This document shows positions 34,887-45,594 of a stretch of DNA of 64,000 nt, piece after piece. Position 1 is the stretch's first letter. Each line of letters opens with the position of its first letter. The notes under the pieces are model-generated. The model saw only the letters and a program-made list of their open reading frames with translations, searched no databases and was not told where the DNA came from. This DNA is from Chelonoidis abingdonii. Its lineage: Eukaryota; Chordata; Testudines; Testudinidae. A program made the position numbers and the translations under genes. The DNA lies in contig NC_133778.1 in NCBI RefSeq assembly GCF_003597395.2, positions 22,449,590-22,513,589 on the forward strand. Reading direction: 5' to 3'.

Positions 34887-34936
34887 TGTTTTATGAGGAT
34901 GCTTGCAAATCCTAGCTCCACTTGTTCACTAAGACT

Positions 34937-35385
34937 GTGTCTTCCACTGCAAAGTTAATTCGAGTTACTCCTTTCAAGTTAGCCTACCTCAAGTGCAAAA
35001 TAATACTTGAGTTCTGCATCCCAACTGGTGCTCCACTCCTCATGTGTGGTCACTAGGACTCAGTCATATACCATGGTTCTTTGTGTCTCCGTAAGCTCAG
35101 CCACTGTTAATTATTTCTCATTGAATTGTGGGAGAATGTTTCTGTCCTTTCTGGGCACGTGGGGGAATTGTGGGAAGCATTGGAGGACTAGTGGCACTTG
35201 GCTAGAACTAACCTGCATTCCTAGGTTTTAACCACTGTGTCATCCTACCCTGCCAAGAGCAGATCTGGAAAACACGGGTTTAAATCCCAGTCCCTGATAG
35301 TTTCTTCTCTACATGAACACTCCTGCCACTGGAGTTGCAACAGTGGGACATTTTGTGAAAAAATGCTAATGTAGACAGGTTGCCA
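34937..35385. repeat. Possible Harbinger-like MITE
   Basis: AAAGTTAATTCGAGTTAC with TCAAGTTAGCC on the left and AATGCTAATGTAGACAGG on the right resemble a turtle MITE with GTAGACA-type ends. The inverted match is weak and no duplication was found. Confidence 0.35.
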
Positions 35386-36924
35386 GTCAGCGCCATGTGC
35401 ACAGAGAGTGACTCATTGCCCCTCCTCCTTCTCAACTCTGGGTGCGTATGGAGGGAGCAGCGCCTGAACACTCCATGTAGATACTTTGAACTGTAGATTG
35501 TTCCTGGCCGTGGCATGGATGGAGGAAACTATTTGTACCCAACATCACCTCCCCCAGTAGATGTTGGAGAGAAACCTGGCCCTATACCTGGAAGTCTTTT
35601 GTGATAACTCACTTCGATCACCCAGCATGATGGGAGGTAGGGGATGTAAAGATATGCTAACCAAGCTTTTACAACACTCAGCTAAGCTTCAGTTTTAGTT
35701 TATGTTTTGGGTAAGTTCTTATTTTATCTAAACTAACTCACTCATTTCAAAGGGTAAACATAAACCAAGCTACTGTAACATTCCCTGGACAAATAGAAAG
35801 TGTTTGTAAAAAAATAAAAGCTTAGTGTTAGACGCAGGACAAATACCCTATAGTACTCTCACTGATATTGTAACATCCTGGCACAAACCAGCTTTTGAGC
35901 TAAGCCAGAGATCTTAATATCAATAGGAATTGTACTTGAGCATTATGGGTACCAGAATTAGACACTGGGTATGGCCCCTGTGGGGCCTCCTTTTTCAAAT
36001 ATGGTTCTGTTTATAGGCTGTAAGGCTAAAAGGGAGAACTCGATAATCTACCCTGATTTCCTGGATACCCCACACCATAGAATTTATCCCCATCATTCTT
36101 GAAAGGGCGGCCATTATTTCTCTTACAATGTAAGTGAACACTATCAAACCCCAGCAGATACTGTTAATAAAGAGGATGAGTGAACTCCTTCAGAGTATAT
36201 CAAAATTCTTCTGAATCTTCCCCCCCAAAAAAACAAATACAATATGTATCTGAGGATCCAAAATGTTCAGTTTACAGCCATTATGCCTCAGACCTCCAGA
36301 GAAAGGAGGAAGGTAGCAGGATCTGTGCACCTATGGGCCTGCCATAAAAGTGTCATAATTAGTGTCTATTATCTTCGTTGTGGAAGAAGCTTCAGTTTTG
36401 GAAGAATAAGAAGTATTTAGACCTACAAATGCTGTTATAGGACAAAGAAATAGTTGGGTATGAAATGGTACAAATCTGGGAAAAGAAGGCAGGATTAGTC
36501 ATCCAGAAAAAAGAGCAATGGGAGAGATAAAAAGATTCCAAGTAAGACTCTGGACAAAAGCAGAGTGCATAGAAAAGTTTACATTCTATTAGAGGAAAAC
36601 AAACTTCTTTGGCCCTCCTCAGAACTGGCCAGATTTAATCCAGTGTTGACACTATATACAGGAACACCAAATCCAAAACAAATGAGCTTGTTGGTAGTAT
36701 CATAACCAATGAAGTTAATCTGAGGTGTGATTATTGCTAGTTGTCAACTTGTTTTTTTCCCTAGCTATTAATGAACATGTGCATCCAGAATCACTCAGAA
36801 GAGTTAGAGCTTTTATTTTAAAATGACTTTCTTTTCCTGTTGTGAAGACACAATGTAAACTGTGATGGGAAATTATCCACAGCAGTAAAGGTGAGAACAT
36901 CCCCCATCACAGCCTATTCATTGG
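35386..36924. other. No recognised feature
   Basis: Unique-looking sequence; frames at 35280-35516 and 36715-36900 have no known domain. Confidence 0.4.
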
Positions 36925-37506
36925 AATGAAGTGGCTCCCCCTTCTCCACTGCAGCAAACATAAACTTCTCATCTTTCCTTTCCAGGCCCTTCACAGCCTA
37001 TTCTCACCCTGCCTTTCATCTCTGACATGCTAGCCAGGTGTTGTCCCCTGCATCCCCTGTGCCAGGTGGTGCCAGTCTCCAGAGTCTGCTTGCTAAATGT
37101 TCAAACACGCACTTTTGTGCATTCTCCCAGGTTGTCCCTCACATGTGGGAGCAGTCCCTGGTAGCAACCACAAAGCTACCACATTGTCCTTCAAATCCCT
37201 CCTTAAAACTCTCCCCTCTGCTGTGATGCTCAGCACAAACAAAAAACAACCACCCCTCAACAATGGCTGAACAGCTGGTGAGCTCCGAACATTGTTTTTC
37301 ATGCTGACCAGTATTGTCTCATTGCTTCTTTGTGATCCCTCCCATCTGTCTGTTGTTCCATTCTGTTGTCTTGTGTCATATATTTAAATTGTAAGCTCCT
37401 CGGGGCAGGGACTGTCTTTGTTATGGGTTTGCACTTAGCAAAATTGGGCCCTGGTCTATGATTGGGCCTGCTAGCTACTACCTCAATACAAGTCATGAAT
37501 AACATC
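36925..37506 (+). mobile_element. L2 LINE 3' end, plus strand
   Basis: GTGGCTCCCCCTTCTCCACTG-like and AAACATAAACTTCTCATC, then CCAGGCCCTTCACAGCC and CTTCAAATCCCTCCTTAAAA, match the C-terminal coding end of amniote L2 LINEs. The 3' UTR follows, with TTGTAAGCTCCTCGGGGCAG and CACTTAGCAAAATTGGGCCC. The coding part is frameshifted and non-functional. It is 5'-truncated and the longest L2 copy in the window; its tail is homologous to the fragments at 1, 5700, 30648, 38255 and 60330. Confidence 0.8.
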
Positions 37507-38253
37507 ACTGTCTAATTGCTGCCATCTTAATGCTAATGTTATTAAACACAGGACATTTCCCCTTGTTTTCTAAAACCAGGAAATTAAGTGCATTGAGGCA
37601 ACACTAGGTCTATACAGAGCAACATTAATTTCATTGCACACATGCAGCATATTCCATTCCTGTTTCGGTTCTGATTTAGTAAGTCATTCAGTCTTTTTTA
37701 AAAAATTGTTTAAAAGCTCAGCTAGGAACTTGACAACTGTCATAATGATGAACACCCTGGCCACTTGCAAATTAATGATGACAGCTAAGCTAGAACTCAA
37801 ATAAAGCCCAGGCCCCCCACTCACTCAGTTAAATGAAACCCTTAGAGGCTTTGGTACACAGTGAAGTTGTTCTGAGTCCATCCAGTAGAGGACAGTGTTA
37901 CAGACACACTAGCCATTTCAGTTCTCTGAGCTTTTATTGCTTTGACAAGCTGTAGACGTGATGACAATTTGCAAGAAAAAGACAGACCCCTCCAGTATAG
38001 TCAGAGGCAGGAATGACCTGCCCATGGTAGGATTCCATACGGTGCTTGGGGTCTGATCCTTTGTGTCCATTTGTGAGCACTGTCCATTCCTCATTCGGTG
38101 GCAGATTGTCACGTAGAGCGATGTCATCTCTCCTTTTTGCTGGATTTAGGCAGTTTTTTCCTCATCACATTTGGATGAGAAGCCATTTATAATTTCTGAG
38201 CATTTGAGGAAATGTCTTTCTCAGACAGTCTTGTATTTTACACAGGAGGGCAT
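37507..38253. other. No recognised feature
   Basis: Unassigned AT-rich sequence without convincing open frames. Confidence 0.4.
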
Positions 38254-38345
38254 TATTATTTATTTGCATTGCAGTAGTGTGCAGGAGCCCTAGACATGGG
38301 TCAGGGCCCCGTTGTACCAGATGCTGTACAAACAGAGCGGAAATC
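38254..38345 (-). repeat. L2/MIR-type 3' tail, reversed
   Basis: TTATTATTTATTTGCATTGCAG, then GCAGGAGCCCTAGACATGGG and GCTGTACAAACAGAG, form the reverse complement of the L2/MIR tail. Confidence 0.65.
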
Positions 38346-39219
38346 TTTTAGTCTCTGTATTAAATTACATTTTACAAGGTGGAACTGAGGTGCTTTGAAG
38401 GAAGTACCTTGCAGTCCCCATTATCTGGGTGTTGGCTGTGACACTCCATATCTAGGGTGAAAGGGTATAAAGCATTGGGAAAAGAGGTTCCCTGAATTCT
38501 GAAGGAAATTTGCACTTCCCAGCTCCCTCTTTCTCAAGCTAAAAATGAAACCATATGATACAAGGGAACCATTTCAGTGAACTGTACTGAATGCTTAGCA
38601 AGGAGGTTGTGGTATTACTTTCCCCAAGTCTCTGGTTCTCAAATTGTGACGTGAGATGAAAAAAGAAATTTTTACGTTGTCAACTGTCAAGCTAGTTACA
38701 GTCAAAAGCATAAAGCAGGTATTCAGCAAAATACGGCCATACTGAACATCTTCCAAAGAGTTTGCTCAGGCAGACTCGTCAAGAGTTTCTTTGGCTTTGT
38801 CTATAACAATAAGAAAAAGGATAACAAGAATAACAACAAGAAAAAGGAACTAGAGTTAGTCCTCACTACTTCCAGCTTTAAAATTGCTTTGACAGTTTGA
38901 AAGCTCTTCTTTTTCACAGATCTGAAAATGGGTTGTATGTTAATAAAACCTCACTTTCTCAAATGAATCCTAACGTTTTTTTTCTTGTCCCTTGCAGCAT
39001 ATCAACATGTTCAGCATCAGTTTATCTGCACCCCACTGCTAACACCCAGTGTTAGTAACAGATCATTTTCCCAGTCTAGGCAAGTCCCTAGAGTGTTAGG
39101 CCTGTTTTAATATGCTCTGTCCATGCAAACAGCTTCCATGACACCCAATGAACACTTGGATTGTCTTTATGTGTATCCACCTGCCACATCACTGCAGTCG
39201 AAACTCAGCTTGTTGTTCT
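38346..39219. other. No recognised feature
   Basis: Unassigned sequence with a short AAGAAAAAGGATAACAAG-type purine tract near 38810-38850. Confidence 0.4.
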
Positions 39220-39228
39220 GGCTCATCG

Positions 39229-39620
39229 TAGGATGGCCAAGTGCTGGTTTTCAACTGGAAAGTCCAGATGAAAAGGGGACCTGACAATGTCCAGTCAGCT
39301 CTACTGACTGGACACCCAAAGTCCGATTACTGCAGGCGAGGGAGGCAGGGAGGCACCGGGTCATCATCTGCACCAGCCCCTGCTCAGCTGGGGCCACTTC
39401 CTACCTATGTCAGGCAGCTGCAGCTCCCCATCCTGGCTCCACAGGCGAGTTCCTCCCGACACGGGCTGGGGGGGAAGGCGAGAAGGGAAGAGCAGCGAGC
39501 AACAGGGGGGAGGAGGGAAGAGAAGCGAATGGGGGCGGGGCCTTGGAGAAGAGATGGGATGGGGCATGAGGGGAAGAGGCAAGGCAGGGGGTTTTAAACA
39601 TTACAAAACTGGCAACCCTA
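39229..39620. mobile_element. hAT MITE (TAGGNTGCCAA-like ends)
   Basis: Ends TAGGATGGCCAA and CTGGCAACCCTA are inverted with few mismatches. GGCTCATC (39220-39227) and GGCTCATG (39621-39628) are a 7-of-8 target duplication; one extra G at 39228 may belong to either side. The interior is GC-rich and purine-biased, so open frames on both strands (39241-39667) are artefacts. Confidence 0.7.
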
Positions 39621-39628
39621 GGCTCATG

Positions 39629-42585
39629 TCAAGCCTTCAGCATATCACAGTAGGAAGTTGGGCCTAGATCCTCAAAGGTATTTAGGCATCTAAGGATCTG
39701 GTCCTTACTGTTTGAAGGCCTGATCCTCAGTGCAGGGCAAAAGACTAACTGAGCCCTTGAGGTCCCTATTAGCCCTACCTTTCTATGATGGACTTTTATT
39801 GACTCCTATGGGCTTGAATCAGACCCTGAATATCTTACACTCCCTTGTTTTAGAACAGACTGCACATATTCTAAGGCTTCCAACTGTGCCTAGCATATGC
39901 ATTCCAGATAACTGAGGTGCTTGATGCTTTTTATTTAAAAAGTATGGCTCCTTGTGAATCATCCCAGAAGTGTATATTACATCAAAGTTGAGAAGATTTC
40001 ATAACCAATTAATTCAGCTTCAATCTTTTGTGTACGTTTCTAGGTTATCTTCTTTATTTTAGGAAATCCTTTAAGCATTTCTTGGAAAGATGTAAAACAA
40101 CGTCAGTGACAATGAGACAAAGTTACTGCACCCTTTCAGAAAAATCCTCCTCATGCCTATTTAAAAATTAGGCTACAGTTTTTCAGAGAAAAATATGTGA
40201 TGGGTGCAGCATATTTTGGTGTAGGGAAAATATAGTCCAGATTTTGAAGTTTAAAAAAAAAAGAGTCTGGCAAATTATAAATTAGGATAATAATTCATAG
40301 AAGTAATAAAATATCCAGCTTTTATTGCACCATTGAGAAGGGTATTAAAAACCATCTGGGAACTTGAGGTTTGGAAAGATGGGCCTTGAAAGACTTGGTG
40401 GGTTCAATATTAATGTAGAAAATATGGCATCTGAAAATGCATGGAAATCAGCAACCAGCTCTATGTGATAAAGTACCAAGCCCTGCTGTGAGGTGCTGAG
40501 TGCCTTCCACAACACTAATTCCTGGGGAACCTGAGGGTGCTCAGCAAAACTGGGGAGTAATTTATGTCTGGCAGGATCGAGCCATAAAGAATATCTTTTG
40601 AACACTCCAAATGTCTGCTGAGCAAACTGGCGGGAACCAAAGTTATTCCAATCACACAGTGGGTGAAACTCACCCCAGGGCAGAGGGCCTCATCTTGGCC
40701 CTCCGCCCCTGGCCAGGGGTCCAGTGAGGTATGTGGGCAGTCAAGAGTCCCTTCTCATGTGGAACTCATTTCCTTGCCAGCCTCTGTGGGCATTATGTGG
40801 AAGGTTACCGAGGGAGCCAGGCCTGCATTGGGGGTGGGGCAAGGATCTATATTTACATATATCAGTGGCCGAAGCACCCTGCAATGGTTGAATTTTTAAA
40901 TCTGGTATTTGTTTAGGTTTGAATAACTGAGGTCTTGTGGGTGCTAGTGTCCTTATTTGTCATTGTAGCCTTGTGTGTGCTGGGGAAACGAACCCTTATT
41001 AGTGAGCAGAACTGCTGGGGCCACATGTCTTGTGTGTTGCTGTTTGCCACAGTAATCACAGTCCCACTGCTTATGGGTTGGCTTTGAAATGTCTTTGAAT
41101 TCAGAGTCAGGTTAGAAAATCGCTTTATCTCCTAACCTCACAGTAAGTCCCCTTCTCACTTTTGCTGTGGCCTCTCTGGCATGTTAAGATCTTGCATTTG
41201 AAATAGATCATGTTGGCTTCCATCATTGTCAGTGAATGACTGGATCACCCCAGCTATGGTATGTAACCAAGCAAGCTATTAGGCAGCATCCATTTGTTCT
41301 TACAGCAGTGGTTTGGGGTTTATTTACACAATTATTTTTGAATATATTTTCCTACCCAAAAGATTGCTAATCACAAAAATCTTCTTTTGGTGTTTGCTCC
41401 CTAAGATCTCTAGTTACAGTGGCAACCTCAAAAGGTTCACAGGGATGATGGATATCCAGGATTTAACATCAGCCAGATCATCACTGAATAGCAAAGCACA
41501 TGTCAAAAGTCAGCACCATAAATATGGGCACATGGTGCTGAAAAAGGGTCTTAGGAAGTGGATTTTATGGCTTTTGTTCAGTCCTGTCACTTAATTTGGT
41601 TGGAAGGGATTCACTTACTGCATTTCCTAGGACAGAATAAATGCTCCTTGGCTTTCTGGCAGTCATTTTTGACAAAGGATTCAAGAAGCTGCAGCTGTGT
41701 ATGCGTCTGTCTCCCCTCCCCCGCTTTATTACAATGCGTGTTGTTCTGAAATACTCAGTTCAGCTATAAACAATCTACTCGATCAACAACATGCTTTTGC
41801 ACTTTTTGAAATGGTGCTTTGAGGCAGATAAATGAAAATAAGTATGGCAACCTGCCAGTAAAAATTCTGCAAACTGTATCATCACAGGGGCACTGACTAA
41901 GACAGCACATTATTTTATTTACTGTAGAATCTGAAAATCCATTTCTGCCCATACAATAGCTGTTTATTTTCTCTTTGTTTGATGTTTGTGCTAATCTTAG
42001 CTGACACTTTTTGCTAGTAATGGTTCACAAGCTGTTCAGCTCAGTGTTTAAAGAGCCACATCCTGTAGCACTTCTTTCTGTTTTTAGAAGTCTGGTGTCC
42101 CCTTCAATGCCATGTGCTATGAAGACAATAGGAAACTAATTTGCAGAAGTCTCGGACCCAGGGAAAGTGCTATTGTGTCCTAAAAGTAGCATGTTGGTGC
42201 TATAGATTAAAGATAAAGTGAACATGTCAGTCACGATATGTGAGGAAGTACATGACCTGAATGTTTTGTATTCTGGGAGAAATTGATTTACCTTGTTTCT
42301 AATAGAGTTATTCTTTCTAGGCACTGACATGAAGGTCTTTCACGCATTTAAGTTAGTTGTCTGAATTGCATTATGCCACTCATGCCAACCAGAAAACCAA
42401 AAGTAAACAAAAGAGAAGTCATTCCTGCTATGGCATGTTGAACTCAGCTTGGTCTTGCTGGTTTCTAAAAACCTCAGTGTTTGCTCTGATTATGCTCAAA
42501 TCCTATCCTCGCAAATCCGATCCTCGCAGCTCTGACGTCACTCACCAGAGCTGGCTGAAAAATGTGTTTAATGAAAATTGTTTCA
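39629..42585. other. Repeat-poor spacer with small palindromes
   Basis: GGGCCTAGATCCTCAAAGG with TTTAGGCATCTAAGG at about 39660-39700 is half of a turtle palindromic repeat whose other-strand form recurs at 56370-56425. A short hairpin (GAGGGCC and GGCCCTC) lies at about 40683-40707. No gene is visible; 41100-42585 looks unique. Confidence 0.4.
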
Positions 42586-42976
42586 ATACTTTTTAGGGCT
42601 GTCAAGTGATTAAAAAAATTATTGTGATTAATTGCACGATTAAAAAATTAATCGTGATTAATCACACTGTTAAACAATAATAGAATACCATTTATTAAAA
42701 TATTTTGGGATGTTTTCTACATTTTCAAATACTGATTTCAGTTACAACACAGAATACATGTATAGTGCTCACTTTATGTTTATTTTTTATTACAAATATT
42801 TGCACTGTAAAAAACAAAAGAAATAGTATTTTTCAATTCACCTAATGCAAGTACTGTAGTGAAATATCTTTATCGTGAAAGTTGAACTTACAAATGTAGA
42901 ATTATGTGCAAAAAAAAAACCTGCATTCAAAAATAAAACAGTGTAAAACTTTACAGCCTACAAGTCCACTCAGTCC

Positions 42977-43490
42977 TACTTCAGCCAATTACTCCGACAA
43001 ACAAGTTTGGTTGCAATTTGCAGGAGATAATGCTGCCCGCTTCTTGTTTACAATGTCACCTGAAAGTGAGGCTATATGAACACCTGTTATACTTGTAGTC
43101 AGCATCGCAAGATATTTATGTGGCAGATGTGCTAAAGAGCTATATATTCCTTAATGTTTCAACCACCCTGATGATGGATTCTGCTTGATAATGATCCAAA
43201 GCAGAGCAGACTGATGCATGTTCATTTTCATCATCTGAGTCAGATGCCCCCAGCAGAAGGTTGATTTTCTTTTTTGATGGTTTCGGTTCTGTAGTTTCTG
43301 CATCTGAGTATTGCTCTTTTAAGACTTCTAAAAGCATGCTCCACTCCTCATCCCTCTTAGCTTTTGGAAGGCATTTCAGATTCTTAAACCTTGGATCAAG
43401 TGCTGTAGCTATTTTTGGAAATTTCACATTGGTACCTTTTTTGCATTTTGCCAAATCTGCTGTGAAAGTGTTTTTAAAACGAACATGTGC
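42977..43490 (-). pseudogene. hAT transposase C-terminal pseudogene, minus strand
   Basis: A 104-codon open stretch (43140-43454) contains ATALDPRFKNLKCLP, a motif typical of the hAT/ZBED catalytic region (LDPRFK at 43383-43400), and an acidic stretch SDSDDENEH. Reading on into the left arm in shifted frame gives LAHLPHKYLAM and DIVNKKRAALSP (D codon at 43055-43057), the hAT dimerisation tail. Frameshifts separate the pieces. The zinc-finger N-terminus and most of the RNase-H-like fold are absent, so it cannot be active. Its copy number and open state suggest a relatively recent family. Confidence 0.85.
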
Positions 43491-43639
43491 TCATCATTCG
43501 AGATTGCTATAGCATGAAATATATGGCAGAATGCGGGTAAAACAGTAGGAGACATACTATTCTCCCCCTAAGGAGTTCAGTCACAAATGTAATTAACACA
43601 TTATTTTTTTTAACAAGCATCATCAGCATGGAAACATGT

Positions 43640-43846
43640 CCTCTGGAATGGTGGCTGAAGCATGAAGGGGCATAGAAATGTTTAGCATATCTGGCACATA
43701 AATACCTTGCAACGCCAGCTACAAATGTGCCATGCTCATGCCTGTTCTCAATTTCAGTTGACATTGTAAATAAGAAGCAGGAAGCAGTATCTCCTGCAAA
43801 TGTAAACAAACTTGTTTGTCTTAGTGATTGGCTGAACAAAAAGTAG
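43640..43846 (+). pseudogene. hAT dimerisation domain, plus-strand duplicate
   Basis: The plus strand reads 69 codons: PLEWWLKHEGA, one TAG stop (43673-43675), then LAYLAHKYLATPATNVP, LFSISVDIVNKK and KLVCLSDWLNKK ending in TAG. PLEWW...KYLA.PAT..P...FS is the conserved hAT C-terminal dimerisation motif. It is the inverted duplicate of the tail encoded on the minus strand at about 42977-43140. The minus-strand open frame over the same bases is an antisense shadow. Confidence 0.88.
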
Positions 43847-43861
43847 GACTGAGTGGACTTG

Positions 43862-44510
43862 TGTAGCGAGGTGGTCACCCCACTCTGGTGTGGAAGGGGT
43901 TAAAACAGTCCTGGGAAAGGGCTGCCCCAGGAAGCCAATCAGGGTTGGCCTGGGAGTATAAGAAGGCCTAAGGGAGGAGCTGGATCAGAGTCTCTCTCTA
44001 GCTTTGGAGAGAGATGGACCTAGCTGCCTGAAGGAGTAAAGGATACCTTGGACAGAGCAGTGCTGGGGAAGGGAAAGAGGAGCTGGGGAGCTCCAGCCTG
44101 GCAGCTCCCCAGGCTGAGGCCTTGATAAAGGCCTACTCAGGCACTGGGGCTGGGAAGTGCAGCCCGGGAATAGGCAGAGGCAGCTGATTCAATCCCCTTA
44201 CCAATGATGAGTGACCATTACAGACTGCAGTTTGCCCTAGAGAAAGGGGGCTAGATGATGACTGACAGTAGTCACTGAGGCAAGGTAGGTGTAGAGGATT
44301 GGGGGGTTCCCCTGGGAAAGGAGACCCAGAGTGTGGAGGTACTGCTGGGGCAGAACCCTGAGGTAAAGGGGCACCAGGGTCTGGGAGGAACACAGGGGCC
44401 TGAGGCAGGTGAGTCATCAGCCAGCAGAGGGTGCTCCAAGGTTGGAAAACAGCTAATACCCAGGAAGACCAGCAGGAAGCGCCGCACCGATGAGTCTCGA
44501 CCTTGCTAAA
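43862..44510 (+). mobile_element. Solo LTR inserted in hAT right arm
   Basis: A 649-bp insertion interrupts the hAT arm exactly and is flanked by ACTTG at 43857-43861 and 44511-44515. Imperfect inverted ends TGTAGCGAGG and CCTTGCTAAA match at 8 of 10 positions. A CCAAT box (43935-43939) and TATAAG (43957-43962) are spaced like an LTR promoter. The LTR is GC-richer than its host, and the 145-codon minus frame 44133-44570 crosses its edge, so it is not a gene. No retroviral genes adjoin it. Confidence 0.8.
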
Positions 44511-44527
44511 ACTTGTAAGCTCTAAAG

Positions 44528-44838
44528 CAGAGGTCGGCAACCTTTCAGAAGTGGTGTGCCGAGACTTCATTTATTCAGTCTGATTTAATGTTTTGCGTGC
44601 CAGTAATACATTTTAATGTTTTTAGAAGGTCTCTTTCTATAAGTCTATGACATATAACTAAACTATTGTTGTATGTAAAGTAAATAAGGTTTTTAAAATA
44701 TTTAAGAAGCTTCATTTAAAATTAAATTAAAATGCAGAGCCCCCCGGACTGGGGGCCAGGACCTGGGCAGTGTGAGTGCCACTGAAAATCAGCTTGTGTG
44801 CCGCCTTCGGCATGCGTGCCATAGGTTGCCTACCCCTG
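44528..44838. mobile_element. hAT MITE (CAGNGGTCGGCAACC), nested
   Basis: Ends CAGAGGTCGGCAACC and GGTTGCCTACCCCTG are inverted, with a 7-of-8 target duplication CTCTAAAG/TTCTAAAG (44520-44527 and 44839-44846). The interior has the family sequence AGAAGTGGTGTGCCGAGACT and a CGCCTTCGGCATGCGTGCC-like right end. It lies 17 bp beyond the solo LTR inside the same hAT arm. A cousin with similar ends is at 51253. Confidence 0.92.
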
Positions 44839-45225
44839 TTCTAAAGTTTTACATTGTTTTGGTTTTGAGTGCAGTTATGTAACAAAAAAAAAATCTACAT
44901 TTGTAAGTTACTTTCACAATAAAGAGATTGGACTACAGTACTCGTATAAGATGAATTGAAAAATACTGTTTCTTTTGTTTTTTATTTTTACAGTTCAAAT
45001 ATTTGTAATAAAAAATGGAGCATTGTACATTTTGTATTCTATGTTGTAACAGAAATCAGTATATTTGAAAATGTAGAAAAATATCCAAAATATTTAATAA
45101 ATTTCAATAGGTATTCTATTGTTTAACAGTGCGATTAATCACGACTGATTTTTTTAAATCGTGATTAACTTTTTTGAGTTAATCATGTGAGTTAACTGCG
45201 ATTAATCGACAGCCCTAATACTCTT

Positions 45226-45594
45226 CATTCTAGTGGTTTTCAAATGAATGAAATTTTTGTTCACAAATGTTCAGTTTGGAAAGTTTTCATTTTTTTAGTT
45301 TTTAGTTTTTGTTGTTTCACTTTTTTTTTCACCTTTTTCCCTTTTAACCCACTTCCCCCGACACGTACACCCTGCTTCTCTCCTCCTTTGTTCTTTTCCC
45401 ATTTTGCCACCAGAAAAAGGGGAATAGGAGAGGGAAGAAGGAAACCACAAAATAAAAAGAACCAAAACAACAACAAATCAAATTTCTTTCTTTTTCCAGT
45501 TTTATTATAAAACCATTTGCTAGTAAAAATTTCTGATGTTAAAAATCATCATTTTTCAATGATATAAATTTTCACATTTCCGACTAGCTCTATT
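45226..45594. repeat. TAGAGCT-family AT-rich MITE, copy 3
   Basis: The right end reads TTCCGACTAGCTCTA (about 45580-45594). The interior is rich in AAATTTTTGTT and AAAAATTTCTG blocks. The left end (near TCATTCTAGTGGTTTTC) is decayed and touches the hAT target duplication. A CCTTTTTCCC / GGGAAGAAGG patch lies in the middle. Confidence 0.5.

Larger units (their letters stand above)
42594..45217. mobile_element. Palindromic hAT element invaded by an LTR and a MITE
   Basis: Ends TAGGGCTGTCAAG and CGACAGCCCTA are inverted, with a 7-of-8 target duplication ATACT(T/C)TT (42586-42593 and 45218-45225). The inverted arms are unusually long: the left arm runs to about 43170; the right arm comprises about 43640-43861, 44516-44527 and 44847-45217 once insertions are removed. 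Both arms carry the 3' end of a hAT transposase gene in opposite orientation. Subtracting the solo LTR (649 bp), the MITE (311 bp) and their duplications leaves about 1.65 kb. The left arm also carries an upstream transposase portion, so the element looks like a 3'-end inverted duplication derived from an autonomous hAT. Confidence 0.9.

Noticed and set aside
39241..39667. Glycine/arginine-rich frames and a GC-rich patch resembling a CpG island
   Set aside because: The patch is the interior of a hAT MITE with defined ends and target duplication.
43507..43878. 123-codon minus-strand frame in the hAT element
   Set aside because: Antisense to the plus-strand dimerisation-domain duplicate, which carries the recognisable motifs. 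It also runs past the LTR junction.
44133..44570. 145-codon minus-strand frame
   Set aside because: Lies in the GC-rich solo LTR and crosses its boundary into the hAT arm and the MITE, so it cannot be an ancestral gene.
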